From Lithospermum erythrorhizon (Eukaryota > Streptophyta > Magnoliopsida > Boraginales > Boraginaceae), in contig JADFUC010000856.1 in NCBI GenBank assembly GCA_019722365.1, forward strand, positions 372,001 through 436,000: 64,000 nucleotides of DNA, written 5' to 3'. Numbering within the stretch: position 1 is the first letter of the stretch; each line of letters starts with the position of its first letter. The notes under the pieces are model-generated. The model was not told the DNA's origin. It searched no databases and was given only the letters and a program-made list of their open reading frames with translations. Positions 36,609 to 48,403 of the stretch are shown piece after piece. The position numbers and the translations under genes are program-made.

Positions 36609-36633
36609 CCCCCCTCCCCCTCCCTTCTGTCCC
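36609..36633 (-). other. Putative G-quadruplex motif upstream of the EAR-type gene
   Basis: The minus strand reads four G tracts (3, 3, 5 and 6 bases) with loops of 6, 1 and 1. It lies 70-95 bases before the ATG at 36703, so in the promoter or 5' UTR. Confidence 0.5.
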
Positions 36634-36702
36634 AAATTATTTGTCCACTTTCATACAACAAAAAAACAAGCATTATTAATTTGTTACTACAATTCAACAA
36701 CA

Positions 36703-38129
36703 ATGAAACCGGTTAAAGGTAGACAGAACAATTTACCTTCATTATTCAATGAACAAGAGTTAGAAGTTTGTGACATACTTGTTCATATTGATAACATTAT
36801 CAAACAATCAATTTTTGATCCTTTTTCCAATTTGCCAACCAAAAAAAGATCTTTCAGAGGTGGTCTACGTAATTTATCTCCTTCATTATCATGTCGGCGT
36901 ATACCCAATACTGTCTTTATAGCTTCGGAAGATTGAGCTAAATTATGAAGAAAGTTGAAGTAGATAAGGTTGAAAATCCAAGTCCTGCATCTCCTCTTTC
37001 TTTTTCTTCTGGTGAACCTCATCAAAAGCCTAACCATTGTTCAAGGAAAAGAGTAATGATCTCATCCTTAAAACTTAAAAGTTTGAGGTTTTTATATATT
37101 TTTTAGGGTTTTTTAATGTGTGTTACAGCATAATTGGGTATTTGAATTTTCTATTTTTATGGCATGTTAATAAGAAAAGGTTTATAATAATTATCTTATA
37201 CGGTAATTAAAACTTACGTAAGTTTTTTTTAAATATATATAATGGAATGTTTTGTATAATTTGATATTTGTCCTGAATTTTGAAAGTTGTTAATTTTAGA
37301 CATTGTTGGACTTCCACCATTTATGGGATTCTGCTTCTCAAGATTATATTTTTATTATGTCTATTATAATTATAAATTTATAATATATTTAATAAATCTC
37401 ATAAATTATTAATAAAATTTCAGGGGAGAGAGGAGTATATGAGGACTATAAAAGAATTGACACAAACTGGAGAAATACTAAAAAGGGTGAATATTTCTTT
37501 CTACATTATTATGACTAAATTATTAATAATTGTCTCACTTTTATGTTCATTTAACTATCATAACGTTTTTTGAAAATATATCTGACAAAGAAAAATTTGC
37601 TGAACAGGAAGTAAAAACAGTAGAGAATTACTATGATCAACTTCAAGTTCGTAATCAAGAATTGAAAGCATGGAAAGAAAAGGTATGACGTTTGCCTAGA
37701 TTGATATTGATTGTTAAAATTACCTCTAAATTTTAATTTTCTTTTTCTGGATATATCAAATAATAAATCCCATTATTATTTTTCTACTTTTAGCAATAAT
37801 ATGTATGCATGGCTCATGTACTTTATTATTTAATTAAGAAACTATTGATCATATTTACAGTTTTTGCTGGAAAAAATGAGGAAATCAAGAACATGAGCTT
37901 AACAAACAATGGAGTTAGTTCTGGACAACAATTTGGGAAATCTGCTTATCAACAACAGTATTTAATATTAAAGCAATATCATTATCATCATCAATATGGC
38001 ATCCCTGATCTGAACGTCTCAACTGAGAAGGCTATTGGGTTGCAATGGTTGGATCATAATAGTAGTACTCCTGAGGATCCAAAAGAGGAGATTGAAAACA
38101 AGAGCTATCATGACCAAACAGAAGAATGA
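36703..38129 (+). CDS. Unknown plant protein with EAR-like IPDLN motif; junctions partly uncertain
   Basis: Pieces: 36703-36868, about 36964-37052, 37424-37486, 37608-37682 and 37881-38129. The N-terminus (LPSLFNEQELEVCDILVHI) and the SPASPLSFSS, SRKRGREEYMRTIKEL, VENYYDQLQVRNQELKAWKEK and GIPDLNVS blocks follow, in order, a plant family I recall as uncharacterised: acidic N-terminal helix, SPATPLSFSPSE motif, short coiled coil, then IPDLN. An EAR-like DLN motif suggests transcriptional repression (inference). Between 36868 and 36964 all three frames are closed, so I propose a short intron; its acceptor is poor and several donors fit. The last acceptor (37880) is also weak, since the stronger CAG at 37860 would truncate the protein before IPDLN. 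A damaged gene is possible. Confidence 0.6.
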
Positions 38130-40315
38130 GAAAAGGTCAAAGAGTTCTTAAATTCATCCAATCCCCTATATAAAAACCAATGAGTTAATTAATTTGATGT
38201 CTGAATTACCAAACTGAAAGTTCAGAATTACATCAAATTGATCGATTGACAATAGTTTGGAGGGTCAGATGAGTTTTAAGTCTTCAAATAATAAACCATT
38301 TTGTTTAGTTGGTAATTATTCTAATGAAAGTAGCTTAATCTCGCCCGGTTAGTAATTGAAATTGTAGATAAGAGGCTCATGGGAAAAGTTAATGTTGTTT
38401 GAATGCATGGTTTTTTTTAGATACGAGTAAGCGGTTAATGAGCCGAGCTCAACCAAGCAGCTGTCAGTCGAATTCGAGCTCGCTCGATGCATGAGCAGTA
38501 TGGCTAGGCTGCGGGCTCGTTGGCTCTGAGTGTGCTTTCGTGCTGTTTATATGAAATTATTATATATTAAAGGCAGGTTTTGTTATAATTTATGACGATT
38601 AAATTTATTATGAAGAAGCCAATGTGTGTTGTTATGATGAATTTTTATTATAATCTAGTCGATGTCGATATCCGATTTTTATCGATTGTGATTAATGTTC
38701 ATCTACATTATTTTTATGCTTTTATCCCTTAGGCTAGTTTGGTGATAAATGATCAATCTATAAAGCTCAAATTCATTTCGACTGGATTAACATGCTCATG
38801 GAAAAATAGCAATTTGTTTGAATGCATGTTTTGATATTAATTGTAAATTACTGAGATAAAGTTACAAAGGATTTTGCTTCAAATTCAGTTTCATGCTCAG
38901 AAGGGGACTAGAATGATGGATTATTTGATAAAAAAAACTGTGTTTCATTTTAATTTATTTGAGAAGTTTAAGTGACTTATTTTAGTGTATATGACAAATT
39001 AAATGAGTGATATGGCAGTAATAACTTTATTGTGCCACAATTTCGATTAAGCGGTGAGATATATGTTAACTTGTATGTAGTTTTATTTTTATGATAATAG
39101 AGATAATGTTTCCTAATTGACCTAAGCTGAATGACAAAGATTTTCTCCTATTTCACATTAAATAAAAACATAAGTAATTTAATGTCATTTTGACCTATTT
39201 TATTATATTCAAGATTCATACGGAATATAATATAACATTTTTAATTTTATAGGACATGAGAATAGAGACATAACTAAAAACATAAAATTGCAAACTTCGT
39301 AGCTTATGTGGGAATATCAATGAGAATAGGTTGAGTAAAACAAACTCCATAAATTAAAAACAAAAAACAAAAAAACTACATTGACAATCACTTAGAAGTG
39401 AAGTACTCTATTATGAATTAGATCAATGGTTCTATCATAGTCCAATGATACTCAATCCTTTCATTCTCTTCATCTCTAGCACATTAAAATAGCAAATCCC
39501 ACTACTCCTACCTTTATATTCTCTTCATTATTATGAGTAGATCAATGGTTCTATTCTGTGTGCACATAATAAACGGTGGAGTTACTCTTTTCCAACAGTG
39601 GAGTTACTAATTAGTTGGTATAGTACATTAAGAACTTCTCTATTTATTAGCATCTTCACATTCCATGAGCAGTATGGTTTCTTTTTATTGCCATAATTGT
39701 ATGATGTATGTACTATTAGAACGTCGCCATGGCTACATTCAAATTAACAAGCTTACAAGTCGAAGACACACATTCAAATAAGCAAGCTTCAAGTTCAACT
39801 TGCATTTGAATCAACAAACTAACAATTCAAAGCTACATTCAGATAAGCAAACCTCAAAAATCAAATCGTATTCAGATCATCAAATTTACAAATAATTCAA
39901 GTTGCGTTTAAAATTCAACTTTTTAGATTCAATGGTCAAGAACAATATATCAAAACCCTTGAATAAATTCAAGTTGTAAAGTGGAATTATAGGAAAAATT
40001 GATATCGTAATTCACAATCGCATCGAGTAGCATACCAATTAAATTTTAATTGGAATCACACTTTTTCCTATCTTAAAATTATTTGATTTAGACTTGTGAG
40101 TATTTGTTGTTCACAAGACAATAAGGAAAAAAAAAATATCTAACACAAAATACAAAAATCAATTCATCAAAATTTACTACTACTTACTAACCAATTTTTT
40201 TAGGGATGTAGATAATACTAAACAAATGTAGTGTTGTTGGGTGGTGAAACCACCCAATCCGAAAAAATCGGATCAATTCTCACCCATGGGTTATTTGTAA
40301 GTGCCGGTTATAATT
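38130..40315. other. Intergenic DNA
   Basis: AT-rich. About 38420-38540 is a GC-richer patch (GAGCCGAGCTCAACC...) that looks like transposon debris. About 39740-39930 holds diverged repeats of CATTCAAATAAGCAAGCTTC. No gene recognised. Confidence 0.4.
39740..39930. repeat. Diverged short tandem repeats
   Basis: Four or so imperfect units built on ACATTCA(A/G)ATAAGCAA(G/A)C followed by TCAA, each about 40-50 bases. Confidence 0.5.
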
Positions 40316-40714
40316 TTTGAAATTGCTTGAAATACCACTGGTTAGCAGCGTATTCTTTCTGCTTGATATCTTTTTTATTTGAAGATTACCACATTTTGTA
40401 GCCAAAAGTGACTATTATACCCTCATTAAATAAACTCTCAACTTATTTCACCCATTTTCACTCTCTCTAACTTCTAGATTTTCCTACAATCTATCTCTAA
40501 GTTGTTTATTTTTTGACTTACAATTTAAATTCGATAATAATAAATAAGATTTGAATTTTTTGCTAAACCCAATTAAGCTCGTGCTAATTTGTTATTATAT
40601 AACATTTAATCTTGGGTTTATATACTCTCTTTTGTTCATAAAATTAAATGTATTGTATATTTGTTAATATCTACAATATTTTGTTGTGTTTGAATATACA
40701 TTTATTAATAAGAA

Positions 40715-41770
40715 ATTATGAATGCATTATAATGGTTATAATGCGTCGTAGTGCGTTATAATACGTTATAGCAGCATCGTACATTATATTTTTATTATGT
40801 TATCACATAATCTTGTATAATTCATTATAGCTGCGTTCATGCATTATAGTTTTGAAGACTAATAATACTTTAATAAAACAATGTACAATTGAAGCTATGT
40901 AGAATAATAATTTTTTTCATTAACTCGGCTTAATGTACTTTTTATCTACATATAAAGTACAATATAATATCGACATTGAATTTGAAATTCAAATGATTTA
41001 TTTCTTCAAAATATGAAGAGAGTCTGATGTATTATCTACACTAAATTCGATCTTTTTCTCCCAATCTTTGTAAGTTTGTCACGCTTTGAATTGTCCTATT
41101 GATCCACAGGAGTAGATGTTGTTCTTAAAATCTGCATTAACCGAATGTGTCATGTTTTCGGATCTCTTGGCCGCCGTATTTTTACGGTAACAATGAATTA
41201 TCAAAATTAATACAATAAATTATATTAATGGATAATAATTTGATATAATTTATTATAATATGGGTATGTCCCGTTATATGGATTATACCGTATTATATTG
41301 TGTTATCCAGTCATAGCAAGTACACAAGTTAATATAGCGTGTTATATCAAGTTATAATATAAGACTAATGTTCTACAAATCAATACATGAAATATAAAGT
41401 CTTGATACTTCTGAGATTAACATATGGAAAGTCAGCGACACAAGAACACAAAACAACAAAAATCATCATGGCCTTGAAGTCAAAATTAAAAAAGATTGAT
41501 ATTTTGTTAAAACTCCAAATAACAACACAAAAATCCAACTAATAAACATATATAGCAGCGCATAGAACATGGATGCATTAAAATATGATACTCCGATTCA
41601 AAACTTTTGTTTAAATTAACAAAAATTCAACCTTTATTTAAAACCTGAATCTACAAATAAAAGCCACATTCGGTGCCTTGAGCTCATGACTTATTATAAC
41701 AGGTTATAATGGTTTATACTAATTATAACATGTTATAATGTGTTATACTAAGTTATAACAGATTATAACA
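40715..41770. repeat. Clusters of TTATAA-centred short repeats inside the foldback element
   Basis: Three clusters (about 40725-40860, 41255-41360 and 41690-41770) are built from near-palindromic words such as CGTTATAATACGTTATA, AACAGGTTATAATGGTTTATA and AACATGTTATAATGTGTTATA, spaced at roughly 10-12 bases. Confidence 0.6.
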
Positions 41771-41771
41771 T

Positions 41772-41905
41772 CATCAAAACCCACGAAAAACTAAAAAGAT
41801 TCAAACTTTTGTGAAATAAAACACAAATATCACAAATAACAACATCAAAACCCACGAAAAACTAAAAAGATTCAAACTTTTGTGAAATAAAACACAAATA
41901 ACAAC
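41772..41905. repeat. 71-bp tandem duplication
   Basis: CATCAAAACCCACGAAAAAC and the following bases through AAATAAAACACAAAT occur twice with a 71-base period, nearly identical, so the duplication is recent compared with its surroundings. Confidence 0.85.
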
Positions 41906-42724
41906 GTAAAATCAATATGGCATGAGCACACATATAAAACATAGATGCGGTAAAATATAATAATATGAATTCAAAATCTTTTGTTTTAAATTAATAAATT
42001 TAATTTTTTTTTGTTTTGTTTACCCGAACTCAAGAGCTCAAATAACTTACATAATGACCACTTTCATATGTTAAAAATATAGTTTTGGGTGGTATCATAC
42101 AAAATTTGAAGAAAAAACATTCCTTTACTACTACTTTGAAATTGACGATTAGGTAGAGATTTTTGAAATAACTTCGTTATTTGAAGTCTTTGGGCTTTTT
42201 TGGGGTTAAGAACATGAAAATTTTAGAGTGAAAATAGTTTGGTGTAGTACAAATTTAGAGAGATAAAGTTATTTGGCTAATAAGATATTTTGGGTGAAAA
42301 TGGATGGTAGTTACAATATATGAGGTATTTTGGGTGAAAGTATGGGAGAAGGTTAAATTAGTCATTTTACATAAAAACTGTGGTATTTTGTTAATAAAAA
42401 AGATTATGTGTGTTTAGACAAATAATAGGGTTGACTTGTGGTATTCTTCAAAATTTCCCTAATTTTTTATTCGATAAATACCGAAAGTTTTCGTATATAA
42501 GAAAAAGAATATCATAATTTCGGATTAAAATATCCCAATCCGGTCGAAATATCCAAAATCGGACGAAATACTAAATTTTTAATAATACCACTCGGCAAAA
42601 ATCAGTATCCGCTGTTAAGCTATACGTCAATTTTTCTCGATATCCCGAGCCGGACGAGCGGATAATAAGTTAAAATACTGAGTCAATCTTTTTACGATAT
42701 CGGGCTGAATAATGATAGATAACA

Positions 42725-43815
42725 TCGCTGTAAACGTGGCAAGTGGGCGAGGGATTATTTGGCGGATTCATTAGATCCGACTCGTTAGTCTGTTTCGGGT
42801 TGGCCGTTAAGCCGTTGGCCTTACTAATGGGGTGGGGTGGGCTAAGATTTACACAGCAAAAAAGATTCGTCTAGCACACGTTTGTTATGAGGCCGGTGGG
42901 CCAGTTCGAATAGCGTTAGCGCTTGCGTTCGTTAGTAGTTCGTTAGCACGTAGTAGACATCCATTTAATTAAGCGGATGTCGATGCATAACTAACAAGTT
43001 GGATTAACCCGTGCTTTATTAGCGGATGTCGACATGCGGCCGGATGTCAGGTAATAAATAACTATTTAAACATTGAAAATTGTAGTAAGATAGTTGTTAT
43101 TAGCGGAAATTAAGCTTGGGTAACGGACGTTCGATTCACAAAAACTAACGTTTTTTCATAGCATAAATAAAAGCCTTATTTTCGTTTCATTTTATCGCGT
43201 CGAATATAAATCGTTAGTTGTTTTTGGGATAACATATATAAATGCGTTAGTTGCTTACTACTTGATATAAAAGTTTTATATGTTCAAATTGATGTGATTC
43301 CATCATGGAGAACAAGTTATTTGATCAAGAATTTCAAATAAATTAGCATAATCATCTTTTCTCGACTAAGTTGGATTGAATATTGATACAATCATTTCAT
43401 TCTATTACCTTTATTATATTACTTATTTACTTCATAAAATCTTGTTAGTATTTCAAGTTATTTGTTATTATCTAGATTAAGTTGAAATTGATACAATCTT
43501 CATCTTCTCGTCCTATGAATGACCTTGAAATCTTGTTGGATATATATAAAGGTATGAATGTAATGTCTAATTAAATTTTATATAACATCATTATTTTTAT
43601 GTTGGCTAAACAGGAGGTCCGGTGGATTGAGTAAGATTCGGGTCCGCTTCGGCACACTAACTAGTGGGCCGGAGTGTGCCTCAATAGCTCTCTGGTGCGG
43701 TTCGCGTTCGACAGACTAAGAAGCCACCATTCGATAGACATGAACATGCGATGTTCGCATCGGGAACTTAACGGACGTGTGCCATCCGACCCACTTTGTT
43801 AGGCACGTCTAGTCA
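42725..43815. mobile_element. Candidate non-autonomous hAT-like element
   Basis: A GC-richer segment about 1.1 kb long. The left edge GCTGTAAACGTGGCAAGTGGGCG and the complement of the right edge GACGTGCCTAACAAAGTGGGTCGG share the TGTAAACG..GC...GTGGGC flavour of plant hAT ends. Subterminal motifs recur: GCGGATGTCGA(C/T) twice, CGTTAG many times. The centre is AT-rich. No transposase and no verified 8-bp duplication. Confidence 0.4.
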
Positions 43816-46800
43816 CTAATCATAACATGTAAATCCGTTAGTTATAAATGTCCTTTTAAGTCTTTAATAACAAATTATTTTATCGAGAATATTTCCTGGA
43901 CCCTGTCAACTGGATATACGATATTTTTGATAATGGGCTTACAAACCTACTTCATAATTGGGCTGAAGTCAACAAGACAAAGCAACACTAGGGCTCCAAT
44001 TAGACCCATTATTCGTAAACAGGTTTATATATAGGGAGAAATCAAGAAATGGGGGCACCAATATAAACCTCATATTCTATCTTTCTAGCTGTGGCAATTT
44101 TAATAAATTTATTTTGTTGTGGGTTTTATTGTATTTTAATGATGATGCAAGTGATGATATTTATATAATATGGGTAGCTTGTGGCCTCTTTGAAGCCGGG
44201 CGATGACTCTATTTTTTAGTACTTCCATGACTCTGATGCATTATCATTATTTTTTCTGATTTTTTTAATTTCTTCATAAAAGACTGGGACAATAATTTAA
44301 ACAATGGACTTTATTTTATCAAGTTGCTCTTTTGTTATGTTGGGCATATAATCCTCAGATTTTTCCAGCTCAATATACTAGATCTGTACAAATTAGTAAT
44401 TTAACCAATAAAAAAACTTAATTACTTGGTTTTTTAATCTAGAGAATATTTGTGAACCTATTTGAATGTCTACGTTTTTTAAAGAAATATATTTCCTAAT
44501 TTTTTGTTTTATTTGAGGGGGAAACTTTACTTTAACTTTGTATTTATATCAATTCAGATTAATATAATTGTAGAGATTGAATGTTCAAACCTCGACAGCT
44601 AAATTTAATAAAAAAAATCTTCACTCAACTTTATATTTATATCAATTTGGATTAATGAAAATGAGATAATAAAATGGTTAATGAAAACAATTTGAGTTTT
44701 AAAACATTTGGCTATTAAATAGTACTCCATATCAGATAAACCATCGTCCACGACAATCCAAAAGGACTATAGTCTATAAGTGAGAAGTAGGAATGTAGTT
44801 GATGATGAATGATTTAACCTTCGCCAAGCCTGATTCGGTAAAAAAACAAATCTTCCATTTAATTATGATGAAAGTAATATTATTATGGTGCTGTAAGACC
44901 ATATACTAGTGAATTTGTTTAAAGTATACTTAAAATGGGTTATGAAATAACATTGGACTAATGTTTTTGTTTAAATTTTACTAAAATTTCAGAAAGCCAA
45001 AATTTCCAAGCAAGACCCATGATTGAATAGTGAATTCCAGGCGTAGCTGCAAAATGCTTTTGATACCCACGTTTAGAAGCTAGCATGCATTCCAAATAGT
45101 CTCTCTAATAGATAACCATCCTTTTGTTGGTTCATAAAAGATTCAAATACATAGATAGATGAGTAAGCATAAGTGAATGAATTTGGATGGTATGAAACCA
45201 AGTTGATCGAAGAGATACATTTGTGAAGGTGAAGTGATATCGAGTTCAGAGACCGTCCTCCCTATGCCTTTTGTTGAGATTTGGCCCAAGTCAGGTTTCA
45301 TGTGATTGTCTTATATTGAAAAGCAGGAGGGAGTTCGTCGTTAAATAGATACAGAACAGCTACATTTAATATCAATTGATTTAAGAGGTGTCTTTATCTG
45401 TACCTTTATAGTGTGATCGGGCCAGATTTAATAAATTTAAAAATAATATCGGTAATGATTATGTGGCGCGAATATAAATAAAATATAAAAGTAACTGGGC
45501 GCTGAAAATGAAAACGAACAAACAAACGAATAAACAAAAAAAGCGGGTCTTGAAAATGAAAAAAAAAAGGAGTGTTGAGATTTGACCTTTCTCTAGTTCC
45601 ATGACTCCATCTCCATCACTTCCATGGAAAGCAATTTGCTAAAAAATGTTGAAGGCTTAAAAGGGCACATAATTCAGACCCAATACGTTATTTGTAGCCC
45701 AGCCCGTCAGTGCGGTCTTCTGTTCTGTGTACTTCTCATACGTAATACTGGTCCTGCCCAATTTAGATGTTACATCTTCTCAATTCTCAGTTGGTTCAAT
45801 TTTCGTTCCATGCAATTATTTTCTTTTCTTGTTGGTGTCGATAGATGATTACAGTATTAAGGATGGCTACTCAAATTGAACTTTCATTGTCATATAGTCA
45901 TATTGTTCCTATTCCTACATCATCAAAGCAATCTACACTTCTTATTTATCCACTAGTACTACCTTCATATATTAATTTTCCAACTTAACTTTTGATAGAT
46001 GACTTTTAAAAATTTAGAATTCAAATGTTTTTATTAACATTTGAAGACCATTTCATTTCGATAAATCATATTTAAAACAACTTAATTGTTCATAATTACG
46101 TCTTTTTAATACTTAGTGATCAAAATTGATTGATATCGAATGACGATGATCAAATAAGTAAATTAGTTATTATTAAAACACTAAACATGAATGACATATA
46201 TACCTTCTCCAAAACAAAACAAATTTTATTTATTTATGATTAAATATTCACCTAATGAAAGTGCAATGAATTAGATTAGATAATTTACTGGGGTCTTAAT
46301 TTACAAATGTCCAAGGTGCGAACACGTTGCGTCTTCAACGAGCATGCTAGCTAGTTGAAAATTTGCATGTTAGTGTAGCAAAAGAGAGCCAAAATTATAA
46401 CCAATCAGAAATTCGCATATACTCAATACAGTAATCTCACGACATGATTTTGTATGAGTAAGACGAAGACTTCATAGTTGATATCATTTTCATAAATTAT
46501 TTTAATTGATGATCACACTCACTTATGACCATTTCCATTCAAAGTATGAACACCAATAAATTGACTTGGCCCCCTTCATCAATCCAAATCCATCATGTTG
46601 ACCCTACCAGTCTGACCAGTTGTAAATGATCTTTTATTCTCAAGATGACAAATTGACAATTAATTGCTTTGTATGGATATGGTTATGTGTTTGGTCTTAC
46701 TAATCCATTCATTTCATTAGCCTAATAATAATGAAACAATTGAAAAGTCAATATAACATTTTATTGTTCTTACCATATTAGAATTTAGTAGTTGGAATGT

Positions 46801-47314
46801 TTCAAAACCGAAATTAGGAACCATATATTGGAATAAATCCAAAATATGGTATCCTCAATTCTCAGCAAACTGCATCCACTAATAAGAATCCCCATGTGTG
46901 GAGTGATTTTAACAAATGTTTTCGAATATCTTGGTCTTTTAGTCAATGATTTCAATATTAAAAGATGTAGTTGTAATAAGTTCGTTTATACAAGGTATAA
47001 GAGTTTGGTATAGTGATATTATTAATTGTATTATATTGGATAGATTTAGGTTAAATATTTGTCTAGTCATACACTGAAGTAGGCTAAGACTATTTCCATA
47101 CGCGTACGAAAAGGCAAAAAAATTGATTGTACATTTTGTACGGTTGATAATTTATTTTTATCAAAAAATGAAATCGTGCAAAATGTATGATCGATCACAT
47201 ATCCAAACAAGAGCTATGTACACTTTTTGAATGGAAATAGATTTAGCCACTGAAGGTTACGATTCACAAAATAGTTGAATCTCAATTTTTCGGAAAATTT
47301 AACTAATAAAATAA
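43816..47314. other. Long intergenic stretch without genes
   Basis: AT-rich. A 28-base phrase (TTTGTATTTATATCAATTCAG / TTTATATTTATATCAATTTGG) is repeated at about 44537 and 44618. The open frame 45624-45848 has no recognised domain. Nothing else supported. Confidence 0.4.
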
Positions 47315-47544
47315 TACTCCCTGTATTTCAAAAAGATTACCAACCTTGATTTTGATAGTAAAAATTAATTAACTTTACATTGTTAGTTGAAATACACAAC
47401 TTTGATTTGAATCAAAAGTATGACCTTACAACAAACATTAAACATCATATATAATCATTGTGTTCAACATTAAAGATATCCATCATTATCTATAAAAAAT
47501 TTGCCATAAAATTTTAACTTCACAATCTTTTAGAATGAAGGGTA
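47315..47544. mobile_element. Stowaway-like MITE
   Basis: 230 bp between TA dinucleotides with ends CTCCCTGTATTTCAAAAAGATT and AATCTTTTAGAATGAAGGG; the interior contains ACACAACTTTGATTTGAATCAAAAGT. Confidence 0.75.
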
Positions 47545-48359
47545 TAATTAAAATTGAGTCGGTAATAAGTATCCGGTTGTGACTATCAATCCAATTTTTT
47601 ATCGAGCAACAGTAGGTATGTGTGAACAAATCATGTTTTTCTGGTCAAATACAAGATTGAGGGATTTGATATTAAGTGCAATTAGTTATGTTATTAAGGT
47701 TGTGAGTTGTGGCAATCACAAATGCAATTTATTGTATAAAAATGTCAACGGAGGCCTTATTTTCGACATGCTTTGTTTGGTAACAGGAAGTTTAGAATTA
47801 GAATACATTTTTTAAAAAAAATTAACGTACAAGAATGCAGTCTGAAAGTAGCAATTAAATATTATTTTAATAAATTCACTAAAATAATGAATTTGTCCGA
47901 TCCAATTTATATGTCAGTTAAAAAAATTAATACTCGATAAATTAATAACTCTCTAAATTACTCCTAATAATTTTTTTAAAAAAAATAATAATAATAATTT
48001 CAACTGTAATTGGACAAATCACCCATATAAATCAAGATTAGCATTCAATTAACCCGGCCAAATCATGTAATAACTATTTTAACCTCCTAACATAACCTGA
48101 TGGGTAAAAATTAGGTGGTAATATGCGGTACTCAGCATAACCCGTTTAGTATTGTTGAATGAACGGCATATATTAAGTCTTGAAAACTGTCGATGATCGA
48201 TTGAAGCGCGTTCGCGATTAAGCACTCGTGGTATGCTTGGATTCGAAGCTTAAATGAGCGGATTAGTGTGACGGTTCGATATGCTTATTTTAATGAAATC
48301 AATTAAAAATCTTATCTGCCTGGCAATATTTAAGATTGACAAAAATCCGACCACCGCCA
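47545..48359. other. Intergenic DNA upstream of the PSK SIMULATOR-like gene
   Basis: AT-rich, with a GC-richer patch at about 48100-48290 (GAAGCGCGTTCGCG). The open frames here lack recognisable domains. Confidence 0.4.
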
Positions 48360-48403
48360 CCCCCCCACCCCACCGCTTCCCCTCCCTGGTGGGACTATAT
48401 ATA
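48360..48403 (+). promoter_or_regulatory. Putative core promoter: C-rich tract and TATA box
   Basis: A C-rich run (48360-48387) is followed by TATATATA at 48396-48403 and then by pyrimidine/CA-rich leader-like sequence without an ATG. The next coding start on this strand is 49394, so a leader intron would be needed, for example donor GTATTAAT at about 48620 and acceptor TGTGTAG at about 49379. Inferred from sequence only. Confidence 0.45.

Larger units (their letters stand above)
34934..36702. other. Intergenic DNA
   Basis: 3' flank of the Lys-rich gene, then AT-rich sequence including a duplicated 66-bp unit (35778-35908), then the promoter of the next gene. No other gene seen. Confidence 0.45.
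40316..42459. mobile_element. Degenerate Mutator-like foldback element (about 2.1 kb)
   Basis: The left end GAAATTGCTTGAAATACCAC and the complement of the right end GAAATTTTGAAGAATACCAC match, and patchy similarity continues inward for over 200 bases: ACCACATTTTGTAGCCAAAAGTGACTATT against ACCACAGTTTTTATGTAAAATGACTAATT, then shared CACCCA..TTTTCACTCT phrases. Long degenerate inverted ends without a transposase suit a non-autonomous MULE. No convincing 9-bp target duplication. The interior is full of TTATAA-centred words and includes a 71-bp tandem duplication. Confidence 0.6.

Noticed and set aside
45624..45848. 74-residue plus-strand frame with a hydrophobic tail
   Set aside because: No homology recalled, no splice continuity and no promoter signal; likely chance.
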